Positions 7,494 to 16,189 of a stretch of 64,000 nucleotides of DNA are shown here, piece after piece. This DNA comes from an uncultured Prochlorococcus sp. (GTDB taxonomy: Bacteria; Cyanobacteriota; Cyanobacteriia; PCC-6307; Cyanobiaceae). The stretch's first letter is position 1, and each line of letters begins with the position of its first letter. The DNA is taken from positions 1 to 64,000 of the forward strand of contig NZ_CACMSM010000009.1 of assembly GCF_902616385.1 (NCBI RefSeq), given 5' to 3'. The position numbers and the translations under genes were made by a program. The notes under the pieces were generated by a model, which did not search any database, was not told the DNA's origin, and saw nothing but the letters and a program-made list of their open reading frames with translations.

Positions 7494-7871
7494 TTACGCA
7501 GAGTATGTTCCATCACTTTCTCTTCTTGCCTTAGCCAATACAATTTCATCTACAACTTTTTCAATCATGTAAGCACTTTTTTTACCAAAGCATTTTTCTT
7601 TTCTAATGCTCTCAAAATCATTTGGGATTAAATCATTATGTTCACAACAATCGCATTTAATATCAATTTTCATACCTCTGAAAACCTCCAAAGCCCTTGA
7701 GAAAATCCATTGCTGAACTGAAATACTCTCCCAACTATCAAAATTAGACCATTCATCAAAATCCCTATTAAGGACGCCTTTTAATCCATCAGCCTGATTT
7801 ACATATACTAAGTGTGAATCTTTTCTTGGTTCATCATTTATACCAATTGTTTTGACAGAATTTTGATTCAT
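7494..7871 (-). CDS. Hypothetical protein with Cys-x-Cys-Cys cluster (125 aa)
   Basis: Soluble, no signal peptide. A central DCCEH cluster preceded by KC (K-C-D-C-C-E-H, near residue 74) plus one later Cys could bind a metal. Unrecognised otherwise. It lies downstream of the cupin gene in the same orientation, 71 bases away. Confidence 0.6.
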   Translation of the reverse strand: MNQNSVKTIGINDEPRKDSHLVYVNQADGLKGVLNRDFDEWSNFDSWESISVQQWIFSRALEVFRGMKIDIKCDCCEHNDLIPNDFESIRKEKCFGKKSAYMIEKVVDEIVLAKARRESDGTYSA

Positions 7872-7942
7872 CCCAAATACATTGATTAAGTAGCACTATA
7901 AATCTAGAGGATAATTTTAAAAATATAAACAAAAAAAATAAC

Positions 7943-8410
7943 TCAAATAAGATCATTAATTGCTTTATCCAATTTAGAAGTATGATTCGTATTTCTGAGT
8001 AATTCAAAATCCTTAAAATCAAAGCCAGGGCCAACACAACAACTCACTAAAGTAAATTCGCCTTTACTTTTTGCAGCTTGCCAATATCCAGATGGGATCA
8101 TTTCTACTGGATTATTGGAATCTAAAATTATATTTCTTATTAACTTATTATCATTATCTAGGCACCATAAATTCAGAGGATCGCCCCTTAAATAAATCCA
8201 AATTTCATCAGCATTTTTTACTCTGTGCCAAGCACTTTTTGCATCTTTCTCCAAAAGATAATAAATTCCCGTAATAAAGTTTCTACTTTGGCCATCTTCC
8301 CTTATTAGAGAATTCTCACTCCTTACTATCTCTCTAAACCACCCACCCTCAGGATGAGGAGACAAATTGAATTGTTTAATTATTTCTATGTTTTTTTTAT
8401 TAGGATTCAC
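7943..8410 (-). CDS. Cupin-like protein, DUF985 family
   Basis: 155 residues. It shows the DUF985 signature SPHPEGGWFREIVRS at residues 16-30 and the cupin strand AWHRVKNADEIWIYLRGDPLNL at about 59-80, then GYWQAAKS and SCCVGPGFDF. These proteins form a double-stranded beta-helix that can bind a small sugar nucleotide-like ligand or metal; the substrate is unknown. Full length for the family. Confidence 0.88.
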   Translation of the reverse strand: MNPNKKNIEIIKQFNLSPHPEGGWFREIVRSENSLIREDGQSRNFITGIYYLLEKDAKSAWHRVKNADEIWIYLRGDPLNLWCLDNDNKLIRNIILDSNNPVEMIPSGYWQAAKSKGEFTLVSCCVGPGFDFKDFELLRNTNHTSKLDKAINDLI

Positions 8411-8493
8411 ATCACAAAAAAATCTTTTAAATTTCTCTTATATTCAAAAGCTAACTGAAAATAAATCAAAAATAAACTATATTTTCTAAAAAA

Positions 8494-8637
8494 TCAAGCA
8501 CAAATAACTGACAAATCTACAAAATTTTTATTTTCATCTGCCAGTTCAGTAATGATTCTATGGAGCCATTCAGAGGTCGTTTCACAATAGCCTACATTTA
8601 AAATAGTTTTTTGCTTTGCTGTTTCTTCTTTATTCAT
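8494..8637 (-). CDS. Small hypothetical protein (47 aa)
   Basis: A frame from ATG at 8637 to TGA at 8494, soluble and mixed charge (MNKEETAKQKTILNVGY...), including two Cys. Composition is protein-like and the interval between neighbours is otherwise empty. No family recognised. Confidence 0.4.
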   Translation of the reverse strand: MNKEETAKQKTILNVGYCETTSEWLHRIITELADENKNFVDLSVICA

Positions 8638-8819
8638 AGTTAAAGTATTTTTATATAAGTTAATCTTTAATTAAATCTATGTGAATAAGTCTTAATTACT
8701 ATCTATTTTAAAAAGTTGTATTTAATACATATTTAAGTACTGCTAGTAAACAAATAAAATTAAATCGTTGACAAGAAAATGTATACAAGTAAAAGTAGAA
8801 AAAATTTATTATTTAACCT

Positions 8820-9005
8820 ATGAATAACATCAAGATTGAGGAATTGATGAAAGTAAGGTTCGATGGTATTGCTAATAGAATTGGGCAATTAAGCAAAAGG
8901 GAAAGTGAGTCTTTATTACTTGAGCATCTTGAGTGGTTGGAGGGAGGATGGGAGAATGAAGAAATCTTATTTTTAAAAAAGCCTTACAGAAAATGGTGGT
9001 TCTAA
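8820..9005 (+). CDS. Small hypothetical protein (61 aa)
   Basis: Soluble, helical N-terminal half (IKIEELMKVRFDGIANRI), Glu-rich middle (LLLEHLEWLEGGWENEE) and a basic aromatic end (KPYRKWWF). It is convergent with thiD. Unrecognised, though this size and pattern are common among picocyanobacterial island proteins. Confidence 0.55.
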   Translation: MNNIKIEELMKVRFDGIANRIGQLSKRESESLLLEHLEWLEGGWENEEILFLKKPYRKWWF

Positions 9006-9023
9006 CTCCACTTCTATAAATAA

Positions 9024-9803
9024 TTAATGATGGCCTAAGGGACCAGGGCCAGATCCTATTTTATAAGAATTGTCTAAAGATTTCTCAACAAATAATTTGG
9101 CTTTTTTTATAGAATCAAATAGATCAAACCCTAAAGCCTTGTAACCACAAATAGCAGCACTTAAAGTACAGCCGCTACCGTGGGTATTTTTTGTATTTAT
9201 AAAATTATTAAATAGCCAATCTTTTCTACCATTTAAGTCAAGAAAAAAATCCTTCCCTTTCATATCTTTTAAACCGCCACCTTTTATAAGTACCGCTTTA
9301 GCTCCAAGACTAATAATTTTTCTTGCTGAATTTTCGAAATCCTCTTTACTCTTTATTTCTAAACCAGAAAGTAGATTTGCTTCATAAATATTTGGAGTTA
9401 CCAAATCCGCAGTTGGTAATAAGAGTTTTTTATAAGCATTAATCGCAGAATCTTCCAGTAATTTAGAACCAGTTCTTGTAACCATTACTGGATCAATAAT
9501 TTTGGTTATTTTATATGAATTTAATTTTGAAGCCGTATCATTAATTATCCTTTCATTTAATAGCATTCCAGTTTTTAAGGCATCAATACCAAAATCAGCA
9601 AATAAAGTATCTAACTGACTTAATAAAGTATTTTTATTTACTGGTTCAACGCATGTAACCTCTATACTATTTTGTGCAGTAATACATGTAATAACTGAAC
9701 AACCATGTACTTTAAGGGCCATAAAAGTTCTCAAGTCAGCCTGTATACCAGCTCCACCCCCAGAGTCACTACCGCCTATTGAAAGTGCAATTTTAGAATA
9801 CAT
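9024..9803 (-). CDS. thiD: Hydroxymethylpyrimidine / phosphomethylpyrimidine kinase
   Basis: Phosphorylates HMP and HMP-P in thiamine pyrimidine synthesis and salvage. 259 residues, normal for ThiD. It opens with the family motif [18 protein letters not shown], has MVTRTG in the middle, and the anion-hole/ATP motif [12 protein letters not shown] near residue 207. It lies about 50 bases downstream of tenA in the same orientation, consistent with a small HMP salvage operon. Confidence 0.95.
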   Translation of the reverse strand: MYSKIALSIGGSDSGGGAGIQADLRTFMALKVHGCSVITCITAQNSIEVTCVEPVNKNTLLSQLDTLFADFGIDALKTGMLLNERIINDTASKLNSYKITKIIDPVMVTRTGSKLLEDSAINAYKKLLLPTADLVTPNIYEANLLSGLEIKSKEDFENSARKIISLGAKAVLIKGGGLKDMKGKDFFLDLNGRKDWLFNNFINTKNTHGSGCTLSAAICGYKALGFDLFDSIKKAKLFVEKSLDNSYKIGSGPGPLGHH

Positions 9804-9852
9804 AATTTATTAACTAGATTTTGAAAGTACTATAAATAAATTTTAATTTAAA

Positions 9853-10476
9853 TCAGAAATCTGAATATGCATTAAAAAAATCTAACTCCAATTCCATAGC
9901 TTTCCTGTATAAATATTTGGCCTGATTAATATCATATGTTTCTTTATTGGTCTCAATAAGATTTTCAAGTGAATCTGCTAGCTTTTCAAAGCTTTCATCA
10001 GAATAAGTAATTATCCATTCTTTATATTTAATGTCAAAATCGTCCTTATACAAACTTTTTCCTATCCAAGAATAAAGTCGCATACATGGAGTCATTGCAA
10101 ACATTATTTCAACGGAGCTAAGTCTTTTGGAAGTATCATCAAGGAAATCTGTATAATTTTTAGTAGCTTTTTTTATATAGTTATTAGATAAATCAATATC
10201 CCATTCTTTTGCATACGTTTCATGAAGTATTAACTCCTCTGAAACGCCCATTAAAAGTTCACTCAACTTCCTTATTGAGTACTTATCTTTTGATTTGGAA
10301 ACAGCAAGACCATATGCCTTAGCAAAAGTCTCTAAAAAGAAATAATCTTGAGCTAAATATTCTTGAAATATATTTTTAGGAAGACTTCCATTCTTTAAAC
10401 TTTGAACAAATTTTGTATTTAAACTTAGTAAAGCAATATCATAATTATCCTCCCAAAGTTTTTTTGTTATTTTCAT
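9853..10476 (-). CDS. tenA: TenA family aminopyrimidine aminohydrolase / thiaminase II
   Basis: 207 residues. It releases HMP from base-degraded thiamine in the salvage route feeding ThiD. Visible family features are the early YLAQDYFFLETFAKAYG helix, ELLMGVSEELILHETYAKEWD, and MTPCMRLYSWIG, which carries the catalytic cysteine and thus places it in the TenA_C class. The C-terminal FEKLADSLENLIE matches the conserved Glu region. It is upstream of thiD. Confidence 0.93.
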   Translation of the reverse strand: MKITKKLWEDNYDIALLSLNTKFVQSLKNGSLPKNIFQEYLAQDYFFLETFAKAYGLAVSKSKDKYSIRKLSELLMGVSEELILHETYAKEWDIDLSNNYIKKATKNYTDFLDDTSKRLSSVEIMFAMTPCMRLYSWIGKSLYKDDFDIKYKEWIITYSDESFEKLADSLENLIETNKETYDINQAKYLYRKAMELELDFFNAYSDF

Positions 10477-10562
10477 TTTTTTGATTTTTAGTTATTCTAA
10501 AATTTTTTATATTTTTTACCTACAAACTTAACCTTATTTTTCTAGGATTAGAATAAAAAATT

Positions 10563-12059
10563 ATGAAAGAAATAAATATCCTATGGTTTAAGAAAGATTT
10601 AAGAATTTTTGATAACGAAGCTCTCTGTGAGGCTATAAAAGATAATGATATTCTACCTATTTATATTATTGAGTTAGATATTTGGAGCCAAAATACTCAT
10701 TCAGATAGACAATGGCAATTTTGCAAAGAAAGTTTAATAGATTTAAGAGATGCACTTGCTGAGATTGGACAACCATTAATTATTAGGACTGGGAATGTAA
10801 TTAATATATTTGATGAAATTAGTTTAAAATTTAAAATCAAAGGTATATATAGCCATCAAGAAACTGGAGATTGGCTTAGTTATAAAAGAGATCAAAAAGT
10901 AAGAGAATGGGCTTTAAGCAAAAATATTATTTTGAGGGAATTTCTACAATTTTCAGTTTTTAGAGGAAATTTAGATAGGAATAATTGGTCTAAAAAGTGG
11001 CAAAAAAATTCCGAAAAAAACTTACTTAAATCTCCATTAAGAATTAATTCTATTAACTTCGATATTGGAGAAATACCCTCAGACGAAATTTTTTCCTTTA
11101 AAAAAGAAACTTGTCCAGGAAGAATGCAAGGTGGAAGAAAGAAAGGATTAGAGAGAATGCAATACTTCTTTAGTAATAAATTAGATTCTTATTCAAAAGA
11201 TATTTCTAACCCAGAAAAATCATTTGATAGTTGTACAAGACTATCCCCTTATATTTGTTGGGGATGCATTTCATTAAAAGAAATTTTTAAAAAGGCAACT
11301 ATATCAAAAAACAATAATTCCAGGATGTTAAAAAGCAGATTAACTTGGCATTGTCATTTTATTCAGAAACTTGAAAGTGAACCAGAATTAGAGTTTAGGG
11401 AATACCATCCTTTTTTTAAAAATATTAGAGAAAAAAATAATGAATTACTTTATTCATGGAGTTCAGGGAATACAGGCTTTCCTTTTATAGATGCATGTAT
11501 GCGTTCATTAAATTTCAATGGATGGATTAACTTCAGGATGCGAGCGATGTTAATGTCTTTTGCTAGCTATAATTTATGGCTACCATGGCAAGATTCAGGT
11601 TCTGAATTAGCAAATAAATTTGTAGATTATGAGCCTGGAATACATTGGAACCAATGCCAAATGCAATCTGGAACTACGTCTATAAATACCAATAGAATTT
11701 ATAATCCTATTAAGCAGGGAAAAGATCATGATCCTCAAGGAAAATTTATAAAAAAATGGATACCAGAATTAAGGGATATATCACTTAATTTCATTCATGA
11801 ACCATGGCTACTATCTAGATTTAATCAAGAAGAATATGAACAAATTAATTACATAACACCAATAATTGACATCCCTAATAGCACTAAAACTGCAAAGAAG
11901 AAAATTCAGGAAATCACTAAAAAGGATGGATATTGGGATATCTCAAATGAAATTTATTTAAAGCATGGCTCTAGAAAAAGGCTTAGGAAAAATATAAATA
12001 ATAAAAAAATTGTTTCTAAGGAAAAGGAAAAACAATACGAATTGAAATTAGATTTCTAA
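10563..12059 (+). CDS. Deoxyribodipyrimidine photolyase / cryptochrome family flavoprotein
   Basis: 498 residues. The N-terminal alpha/beta antenna domain begins with ILWFKKDLRIFDNEAL. The C-terminal FAD-binding domain contains WHCHFIQKLE, FPFIDACMRSLNFNGWINFRMRAM and HWNQCQMQSGTTSINTNRIYNP, all conserved in this family. The basic tail after residue 450 is extended. It is likely either a light-driven DNA repair enzyme or a blue-light receptor; sequence inspection alone cannot separate CPD, (6-4) and cryptochrome roles. It is divergent from tenA across 86 bases. Confidence 0.9.
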   Translation: MKEINILWFKKDLRIFDNEALCEAIKDNDILPIYIIELDIWSQNTHSDRQWQFCKESLIDLRDALAEIGQPLIIRTGNVINIFDEISLKFKIKGIYSHQETGDWLSYKRDQKVREWALSKNIILREFLQFSVFRGNLDRNNWSKKWQKNSEKNLLKSPLRINSINFDIGEIPSDEIFSFKKETCPGRMQGGRKKGLERMQYFFSNKLDSYSKDISNPEKSFDSCTRLSPYICWGCISLKEIFKKATISKNNNSRMLKSRLTWHCHFIQKLESEPELEFREYHPFFKNIREKNNELLYSWSSGNTGFPFIDACMRSLNFNGWINFRMRAMLMSFASYNLWLPWQDSGSELANKFVDYEPGIHWNQCQMQSGTTSINTNRIYNPIKQGKDHDPQGKFIKKWIPELRDISLNFIHEPWLLSRFNQEEYEQINYITPIIDIPNSTKTAKKKIQEITKKDGYWDISNEIYLKHGSRKRLRKNINNKKIVSKEKEKQYELKLDF

Positions 12060-12186
12060 ACTTTATTGTCAGAAATTTCCAGATTCCTTTTAGCGCCTAG
12101 GAAAGTTTTTGTAATTTTGAAATTAAATATATAAATCCACGATGTACTAATGCAAGCTTTAATGTATTTATTAGATTTTATTAATT

Positions 12187-12360
12187 ATGTCTGAAAGATT
12201 TGAATGGGATGATACCAATAGTTCAGGTATATGGTGGAGTACTAATGTAAGTATTAGAGACGAGTGCATTTTGCTCAAAGAAGATACTCAATGCGAAGAT
12301 TCTGATATCGTCGAACTTCTTAGGAGTATTGCACAAAATATTGAAGATAGTGGCCTTTAA
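12187..12360 (+). CDS. Small acidic hypothetical protein (57 aa)
   Basis: Starts MSERFEWDDTNSSGIWWSTN; acidic, with three Trp in the first 18 residues and two Cys (ECILL, QCED). Soluble. It ends 23 bases before the stop of the convergent proline iminopeptidase. Family unknown. Confidence 0.55.
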   Translation: MSERFEWDDTNSSGIWWSTNVSIRDECILLKEDTQCEDSDIVELLRSIAQNIEDSGL

Positions 12361-12383
12361 TTTTTAAAGGAATATTCTCTCTT

Positions 12384-13334
12384 TTAGAGATTTTGAATTC
12401 CTTTTACAGCTTTTATTAATTCTTTAGTAATGCCCTTTTCACTCATTGAATGACCAGCATCATTAACAATAATTAATTCAGAATTCTTTAATTTCTTATT
12501 TAGATCCCAAGCGCTCCTAACAGGACAAACAACGTCATACCTACCTTGAATTATTTTTGTTGGAATCGATTCTATTGTTCTTATATTTTTCAAAATAAAA
12601 TCATCTTCTAAGAAAATATTATTAATAAAATAATGACATTCGATCCTTGCAAATGCATCTGAAAAAGAATTAACTTGAGACTTATCAAAATCGAATTTTT
12701 TATTTATTAAATGACTAGTTGAGAGTTCCCATTTTGTCCAAGCTGCTGCTGCTTTTGATCTAAGATTTGCATCTGATGATGTTAGATATTTATAAAAAGA
12801 ACTTATCAAATCATTTCTTTCTTTGTTTGGTATCACAGAAATATATTCTTCAAATTCATCGGGATATATCTCACTCGCACCATATTGATAGAACCATAAC
12901 AATTCAAACTTTCTACATAAAAATATTCCCCTCAAAGTTAAGCTGATAACTCTTGAGGGATTTTTAATTGCATATATAAGAGAAAGTGTTGAGCCCCAAG
13001 ATCCACCAAACAAATGCCAAGTATCTATTTTTAAAAGAATCCTTAATTTCTCAATATCTTCAACTAAATGATTGGTCGTATTTTCTTTTAATTCGGAGAA
13101 AGGAGTTGAAGAACCGCAACCTCTTTGGTCAAATTGAATAATGTCGAATTTATCTGGGTCAAAGTATCTTCTATATCTTGGTTGACTTCCTCCTCCTGGG
13201 CCTCCATGAATAACAAGTATTTTTTTGCCATTTGGATTACCGGATCTTTCCCAATAGATAGTATGAATATCACTTACTTGTAAAAAACCCTTTTCACGTA
13301 CTTCAATTTTCGGAAACAAGACTTGATCTTTCAT
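12384..13334 (-). CDS. pip: Proline iminopeptidase (alpha/beta hydrolase, S33)
   Basis: 316 residues, the usual length. It removes N-terminal proline from peptides in the cytoplasm. Visible are the oxyanion region HGGPGGGSQPRYRRYFDPDKF, FDQRGCGSS, the nucleophile elbow GGSWGSTLSL, the acid region GRYDVVCP and the catalytic His in NDAGHSMSE. The S33 triad is therefore intact. Confidence 0.95.
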   Translation of the reverse strand: MKDQVLFPKIEVREKGFLQVSDIHTIYWERSGNPNGKKILVIHGGPGGGSQPRYRRYFDPDKFDIIQFDQRGCGSSTPFSELKENTTNHLVEDIEKLRILLKIDTWHLFGGSWGSTLSLIYAIKNPSRVISLTLRGIFLCRKFELLWFYQYGASEIYPDEFEEYISVIPNKERNDLISSFYKYLTSSDANLRSKAAAAWTKWELSTSHLINKKFDFDKSQVNSFSDAFARIECHYFINNIFLEDDFILKNIRTIESIPTKIIQGRYDVVCPVRSAWDLNKKLKNSELIIVNDAGHSMSEKGITKELIKAVKGIQNL

Positions 13335-13411
13335 TTTGAAATATTTTTAATCGCTTTGTAAATCTATATTATCCAAAAAGAAGTCTAGTTTAGAAGAAAT
13401 TTTTTAAACAA
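13335..13411. other. pip leader, no gene seen
   Basis: The 77 bases before pip are AT-rich and carry no frame. They presumably hold the pip promoter on the minus strand. Confidence 0.4.
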
Positions 13412-13439
13412 AAAAAGGACTGCATGTACAGTCCTTTTT
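13412..13439. terminator. Strong symmetric intrinsic terminator
   Basis: Eleven-base perfect stem AAAAAGGACTG/CAGTCCTTTTT with loop CATGTA, T-tracts on both strands. No annotated gene ends here: pip starts 78 bases to the left and reads away. A leftward transcript from 13440-13800 would end at it. Confidence 0.8.
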
Positions 13440-13737
13440 AATAATATTTGATTTCCTTCTTACAGGATGTAAAATTACATATTTTAAAGTCTATTTACTC
13501 ATAAACCTAAAATAAGTGAATAAGGGGATTTCTCTCGATAATTTCAGTCCCTATTGTCGCTAGTAATTATAAAGCGAAGTCTTATCAGACTAATTGATTG
13601 AACTTTAATTTTCGAATAATCCCATTCTCAGGAATACGCTTCCTATATTTTGGAATTTGCTAAATTTCAGGCGGACTATCAATCATTTAGATTGCCTCCG
13701 AACTCAACATTAATAAATTACTCCTTTTTATATTTTC
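13440..13737. ncRNA. Gene-free, hairpin-rich stretch bounded by two terminators (candidate ncRNA)
   Basis: No coding frame of note in about 300 bases. It contains several short stem-loops, including AGTCT/AGACT near 13578-13591, AGGAA/TTCCT (13630-13644) and CAATC/GATTG within 13675-13695. Its ends are marked by the hairpins at 13412 and 13738. On the minus strand AAAAGGAG precedes a seven-codon frame, which could be a leader peptide or gene decay. No match to tmRNA, 6S, RNase P or SRP RNA was recognised. Confidence 0.35.
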
Positions 13738-13770
13738 AGTAAATCCGTAAATATGCTGATTTACTTTTTT
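13738..13770 (+). terminator. Rightward terminator-like hairpin
   Basis: Stem AGTAAATC (13738-13745) and GATTTACT (13758-13765) followed by a run of T residues. It faces rightward with no protein gene upstream on that strand until 12360, so it could end an RNA transcribed from 13440-13740. Confidence 0.55.
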
Positions 13771-14031
13771 CTTAATTTGTAGGAGGATTTTAACGATGCT
13801 TTGCTTTTATAGATAAATATAAAAATTAAAGTCTATAATCCCTTAGTTATTTAGATTCATAGAGCAAAATAGATTCAATTATTCATTTATCACTATCAGA
13901 AAGTTTATAATCTTCTAATTTCCACTAAACAAATTTTACACACTCATCAATCGAAGGATTCTAATGCTGGCAGTTACGCCACTCTCTAATCCAATCTGCC
14001 AAGGCAAAAGTTATTTTTGTAGTAAGCATAT
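13771..14031. other. Intergenic, one strong Shine-Dalgarno before a six-codon frame
   Basis: AGGAGGA at 13781-13787 sits 8 bases before an ATG at 13796 that opens only six codons (MLCFYR) before TAA. This could be a leader peptide or the relic of a lost gene. Nothing else is supported here. Confidence 0.3.
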
Positions 14032-14172
14032 TCACCAATCAGGGTAATTAAAATCTCCGCCAATAGGTTCTTCATAGAATTCCCCTTCTTTTATACCTTT
14101 ATCATTTTTTTCAATAATCTTTTTATAAGAAGCTATTGAGGGAATTAAATCTCCTACATATATGGTTTCCAT
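14032..14172 (-). CDS. Small acidic hypothetical protein (46 aa)
   Basis: Frame from ATG at 14172 to TGA at 14032: METIYVGDLIPSIASYKKII..., ending in PIGGDFNYPDW. Soluble, with Lys/Glu in the middle. The Gly/Asp/Tyr/Trp-rich end looks protein-like. Not recognised. Confidence 0.4.
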   Translation of the reverse strand: METIYVGDLIPSIASYKKIIEKNDKGIKEGEFYEEPIGGDFNYPDW

Positions 14173-14246
14173 TGTAATTGTTATAATAATTTTAACTATT
14201 TATTATTTTATATAATGATTTAATAAATAGATTATGAATATGCATT

Positions 14247-14342
14247 ATGGATTTCATCAAAAAGAATAAGATCTTAACACTAATGGCTGTAATTGCAGTT
14301 TTATCATTTGCATTAGAAAAAGTAGGCATAATTCACCCTTAA
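14247..14342 (+). CDS. Membrane microprotein (31 aa)
   Basis: MDFIKKNKI followed by one hydrophobic helix (LTLMAVIAVLSFALEKVGII). The basic N-terminus suggests cytoplasmic side in. It stands alone between intergenic stretches. Coding status is based only on composition. Confidence 0.4.
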   Translation: MDFIKKNKILTLMAVIAVLSFALEKVGIIHP

Positions 14343-14552
14343 ATTAATTAAGTTTATTTGTTAAATAATCCCTAATGAAATAAGTAAACCGATACTATTA
14401 CTACAAAAATAAGCAATGGGGATAATAATGTGAAAATTAAAGTTGAAAGATTAATCAACATGAATTTTAAATAAATACACAAATTTAATAAACATCACTT
14501 TTAAGCATTTGCAATAAGTAAAATTTAAATTATTACGATATTAAAAAAACAT

Positions 14553-14750
14553 TTGAATAAAGAAAGGTATAAAGAAGAATATGAAGAGGGCTCAGACTTA
14601 CTTTGGCCTAGTGATAAAGAAGATAAAATAACTCGGCAATTTTATAAAGATTTATCTAACCTTTCAAAAAAAATAAACTATAGTAAAAAGAAAAAAATAA
14701 AACTTTTTGAACAAGTAGTTAGAATAATAAGAGTCAAAGGCTGGGGTTAA
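14553..14750 (+). CDS. Small charged hypothetical protein (65 aa)
   Basis: Only a TTG is available as start in this frame (14553). Acidic N-terminal part (KEEYEEGSDLLWPSDKED), then very basic (KKINYSKKKKIKLFEQVVRIIRVKGWG). It lies 17 bases upstream of the CPBP protease gene and may be in its operon. Unrecognised. Confidence 0.5.
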   Translation: MNKERYKEEYEEGSDLLWPSDKEDKITRQFYKDLSNLSKKINYSKKKKIKLFEQVVRIIRVKGWG

Positions 14751-14767
14751 TTAATATTCAAATTAAA

Positions 14768-15628
14768 ATGAAAAATGTAATGATACTAATTAGAAGTTTT
14801 TTCCTTTTAAGACCACGATTTTTATCCACTATATTTTTTATTCCTATTCTTTATGGCATTGGCTGGGCTTTATCTCAGCCACTTTTATTGTTTAATTTTG
14901 AAAAAGAAAATTTATCCTTAATTGGTACTATTATTACCTTCTTCCTTTTTATCTTTTTACTCCCATATTGGTTTTATATCAAACGAAACAAAACAAGTAC
15001 TTGGATACTTCTTGGGATAACAAAAGACAAATTCTTAAAAAACTTTGTCAATTTTTCTCAAGGTATTTTATTTGCTTTAGTTTTAATAATTCTAATTCTG
15101 GTACCACTATTGCAAAAAAATTATATTTCTTGGATAGGTGAATTCTCGCTAACAATATTGTTAAATTCTATTTTGCTGGGATTAGGTGTCGGATTTGCAG
15201 AGGAAATAATTTTTAGAGGCTGGTTACTAGAAGAATTAAAATTTGAATATGGTACAAAAATATCAATAGCTTTACAAGCTATAATTTTTAGCTTCGTTCA
15301 TAATTTATCAAATGAGATCTTTTGGAATATAGTAGGATTACGTTTGGGATTTATTTTACTTGGGATATTTCTATCATTAGTAAAAATTAAATATAAAGGT
15401 TCTTTATGGAATTGCATAGGTATTCATGGAGGACTTGTGGGTATTTGGTTTTTACTAAATAACGGATTAATAGAATTCAAAGAAAATACACCTTCTTTTT
15501 TAGCAGGGCCTTTTACACAAAATATTCCAAACCCAATCGGAAGCTTTAGTGCAATTTTAATATTACTTTTGTTATGTATTTTCTATACAGTAAAATCAAA
15601 AAAGATTTTTACTAGACGTTTAAATTAG
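14768..15628 (+). CDS. CPBP family intramembrane metalloprotease (CAAX/Abi-like)
   Basis: 286 residues with about seven to eight hydrophobic segments. The Abi/CPBP signature is visible: GFAEEIIFRGWLLEEL (Glu-Glu and Arg of motif 1, near residue 147), IIFSFVHNL (motif 2 His) and IGIHGGLVGIW (motif 3 His). Family members cleave in the membrane, some processing prenylated or bacteriocin-related substrates; the substrate here is unknown. It follows a small charged ORF. Confidence 0.9.
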   Translation: MKNVMILIRSFFLLRPRFLSTIFFIPILYGIGWALSQPLLLFNFEKENLSLIGTIITFFLFIFLLPYWFYIKRNKTSTWILLGITKDKFLKNFVNFSQGILFALVLIILILVPLLQKNYISWIGEFSLTILLNSILLGLGVGFAEEIIFRGWLLEELKFEYGTKISIALQAIIFSFVHNLSNEIFWNIVGLRLGFILLGIFLSLVKIKYKGSLWNCIGIHGGLVGIWFLLNNGLIEFKENTPSFLAGPFTQNIPNPIGSFSAILILLLLCIFYTVKSKKIFTRRLN

Positions 15629-15690
15629 ATATAAATACCGATTGATTTTTGATAAGTAATTTTTAGATTAAAATAAAGCTTAATACTCAT

Positions 15691-15855
15691 ATGAACTTTG
15701 AGGCAGGAATAAGATTTATTGTGTTTCTAATAATTTTTGGAGTTACAAACTATCTAATGATGTTGAGAAGATATGAAAACAACATCAAAAAAAAGAAATA
15801 TTTACAACAGGAAAAAATTTCCAGGCTATATCCTAAAGGTTCATTTATTTTCTGA
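15691..15855 (+). CDS. Small membrane protein (54 aa)
   Basis: One N-terminal hydrophobic helix (IRFIVFLIIFGVTNYLMML), then a basic Lys/Arg/Gln tail (RRYENNIKKKKYLQQEK) and an aromatic end. Likely a cytoplasm-facing single-pass protein. It converges with the DUF1651 gene, 28 bases away. Not recognised. Confidence 0.5.
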   Translation: MNFEAGIRFIVFLIIFGVTNYLMMLRRYENNIKKKKYLQQEKISRLYPKGSFIF

Positions 15856-15883
15856 AATTAAAAAAAGTTTTTGTAGAATTTCC

Positions 15884-16132
15884 TCACCATTTTTTATTAG
15901 TTTTTTGCCAACCTTCATTTAACAGTTTTTGCCACAATAATCTTGCTTCTTCTATAACAATTTTTTTTCTAGTTTTCATTAATGGAGGATTTTCTCCATG
16001 AATTCCCATAATAATTCCTTCTTCAATAAACATATAATCAATGGATTTATCAGAATTATCTTTATCTTTATAAAAACGCATCACCCCTACAAAATTGGAG
16101 TCAATTAACCAGAAATCATTAGTTGAATTCAA
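15884..16132 (-). CDS. DUF1651 family protein
   Basis: 82 residues. Matches the small picocyanobacterial DUF1651 pattern: Trp near the N-terminus (FWLIDSN), R-F in the first strand, PPLMKTRKK, then the conserved EARLLWQKLLNEGW end. Function unknown; the family is multi-copy and common in Prochlorococcus genomic islands (established knowledge). Confidence 0.8.
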   Translation of the reverse strand: MNSTNDFWLIDSNFVGVMRFYKDKDNSDKSIDYMFIEEGIIMGIHGENPPLMKTRKKIVIEEARLLWQKLLNEGWQKTNKKW

Positions 16133-16189
16133 TAAACCAAAATAAAATTTATCACATGTTTGATTGTAATCTGCGAGGAAAATATTTAT

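Noticed and set aside
13440-13737. Two-piece tmRNA or other classical housekeeping RNA
   Set aside because: No tag-peptide frame ending in a tmRNA-like sequence, no tRNA-like acceptor/T-arm, and no RNase P or SRP landmarks.
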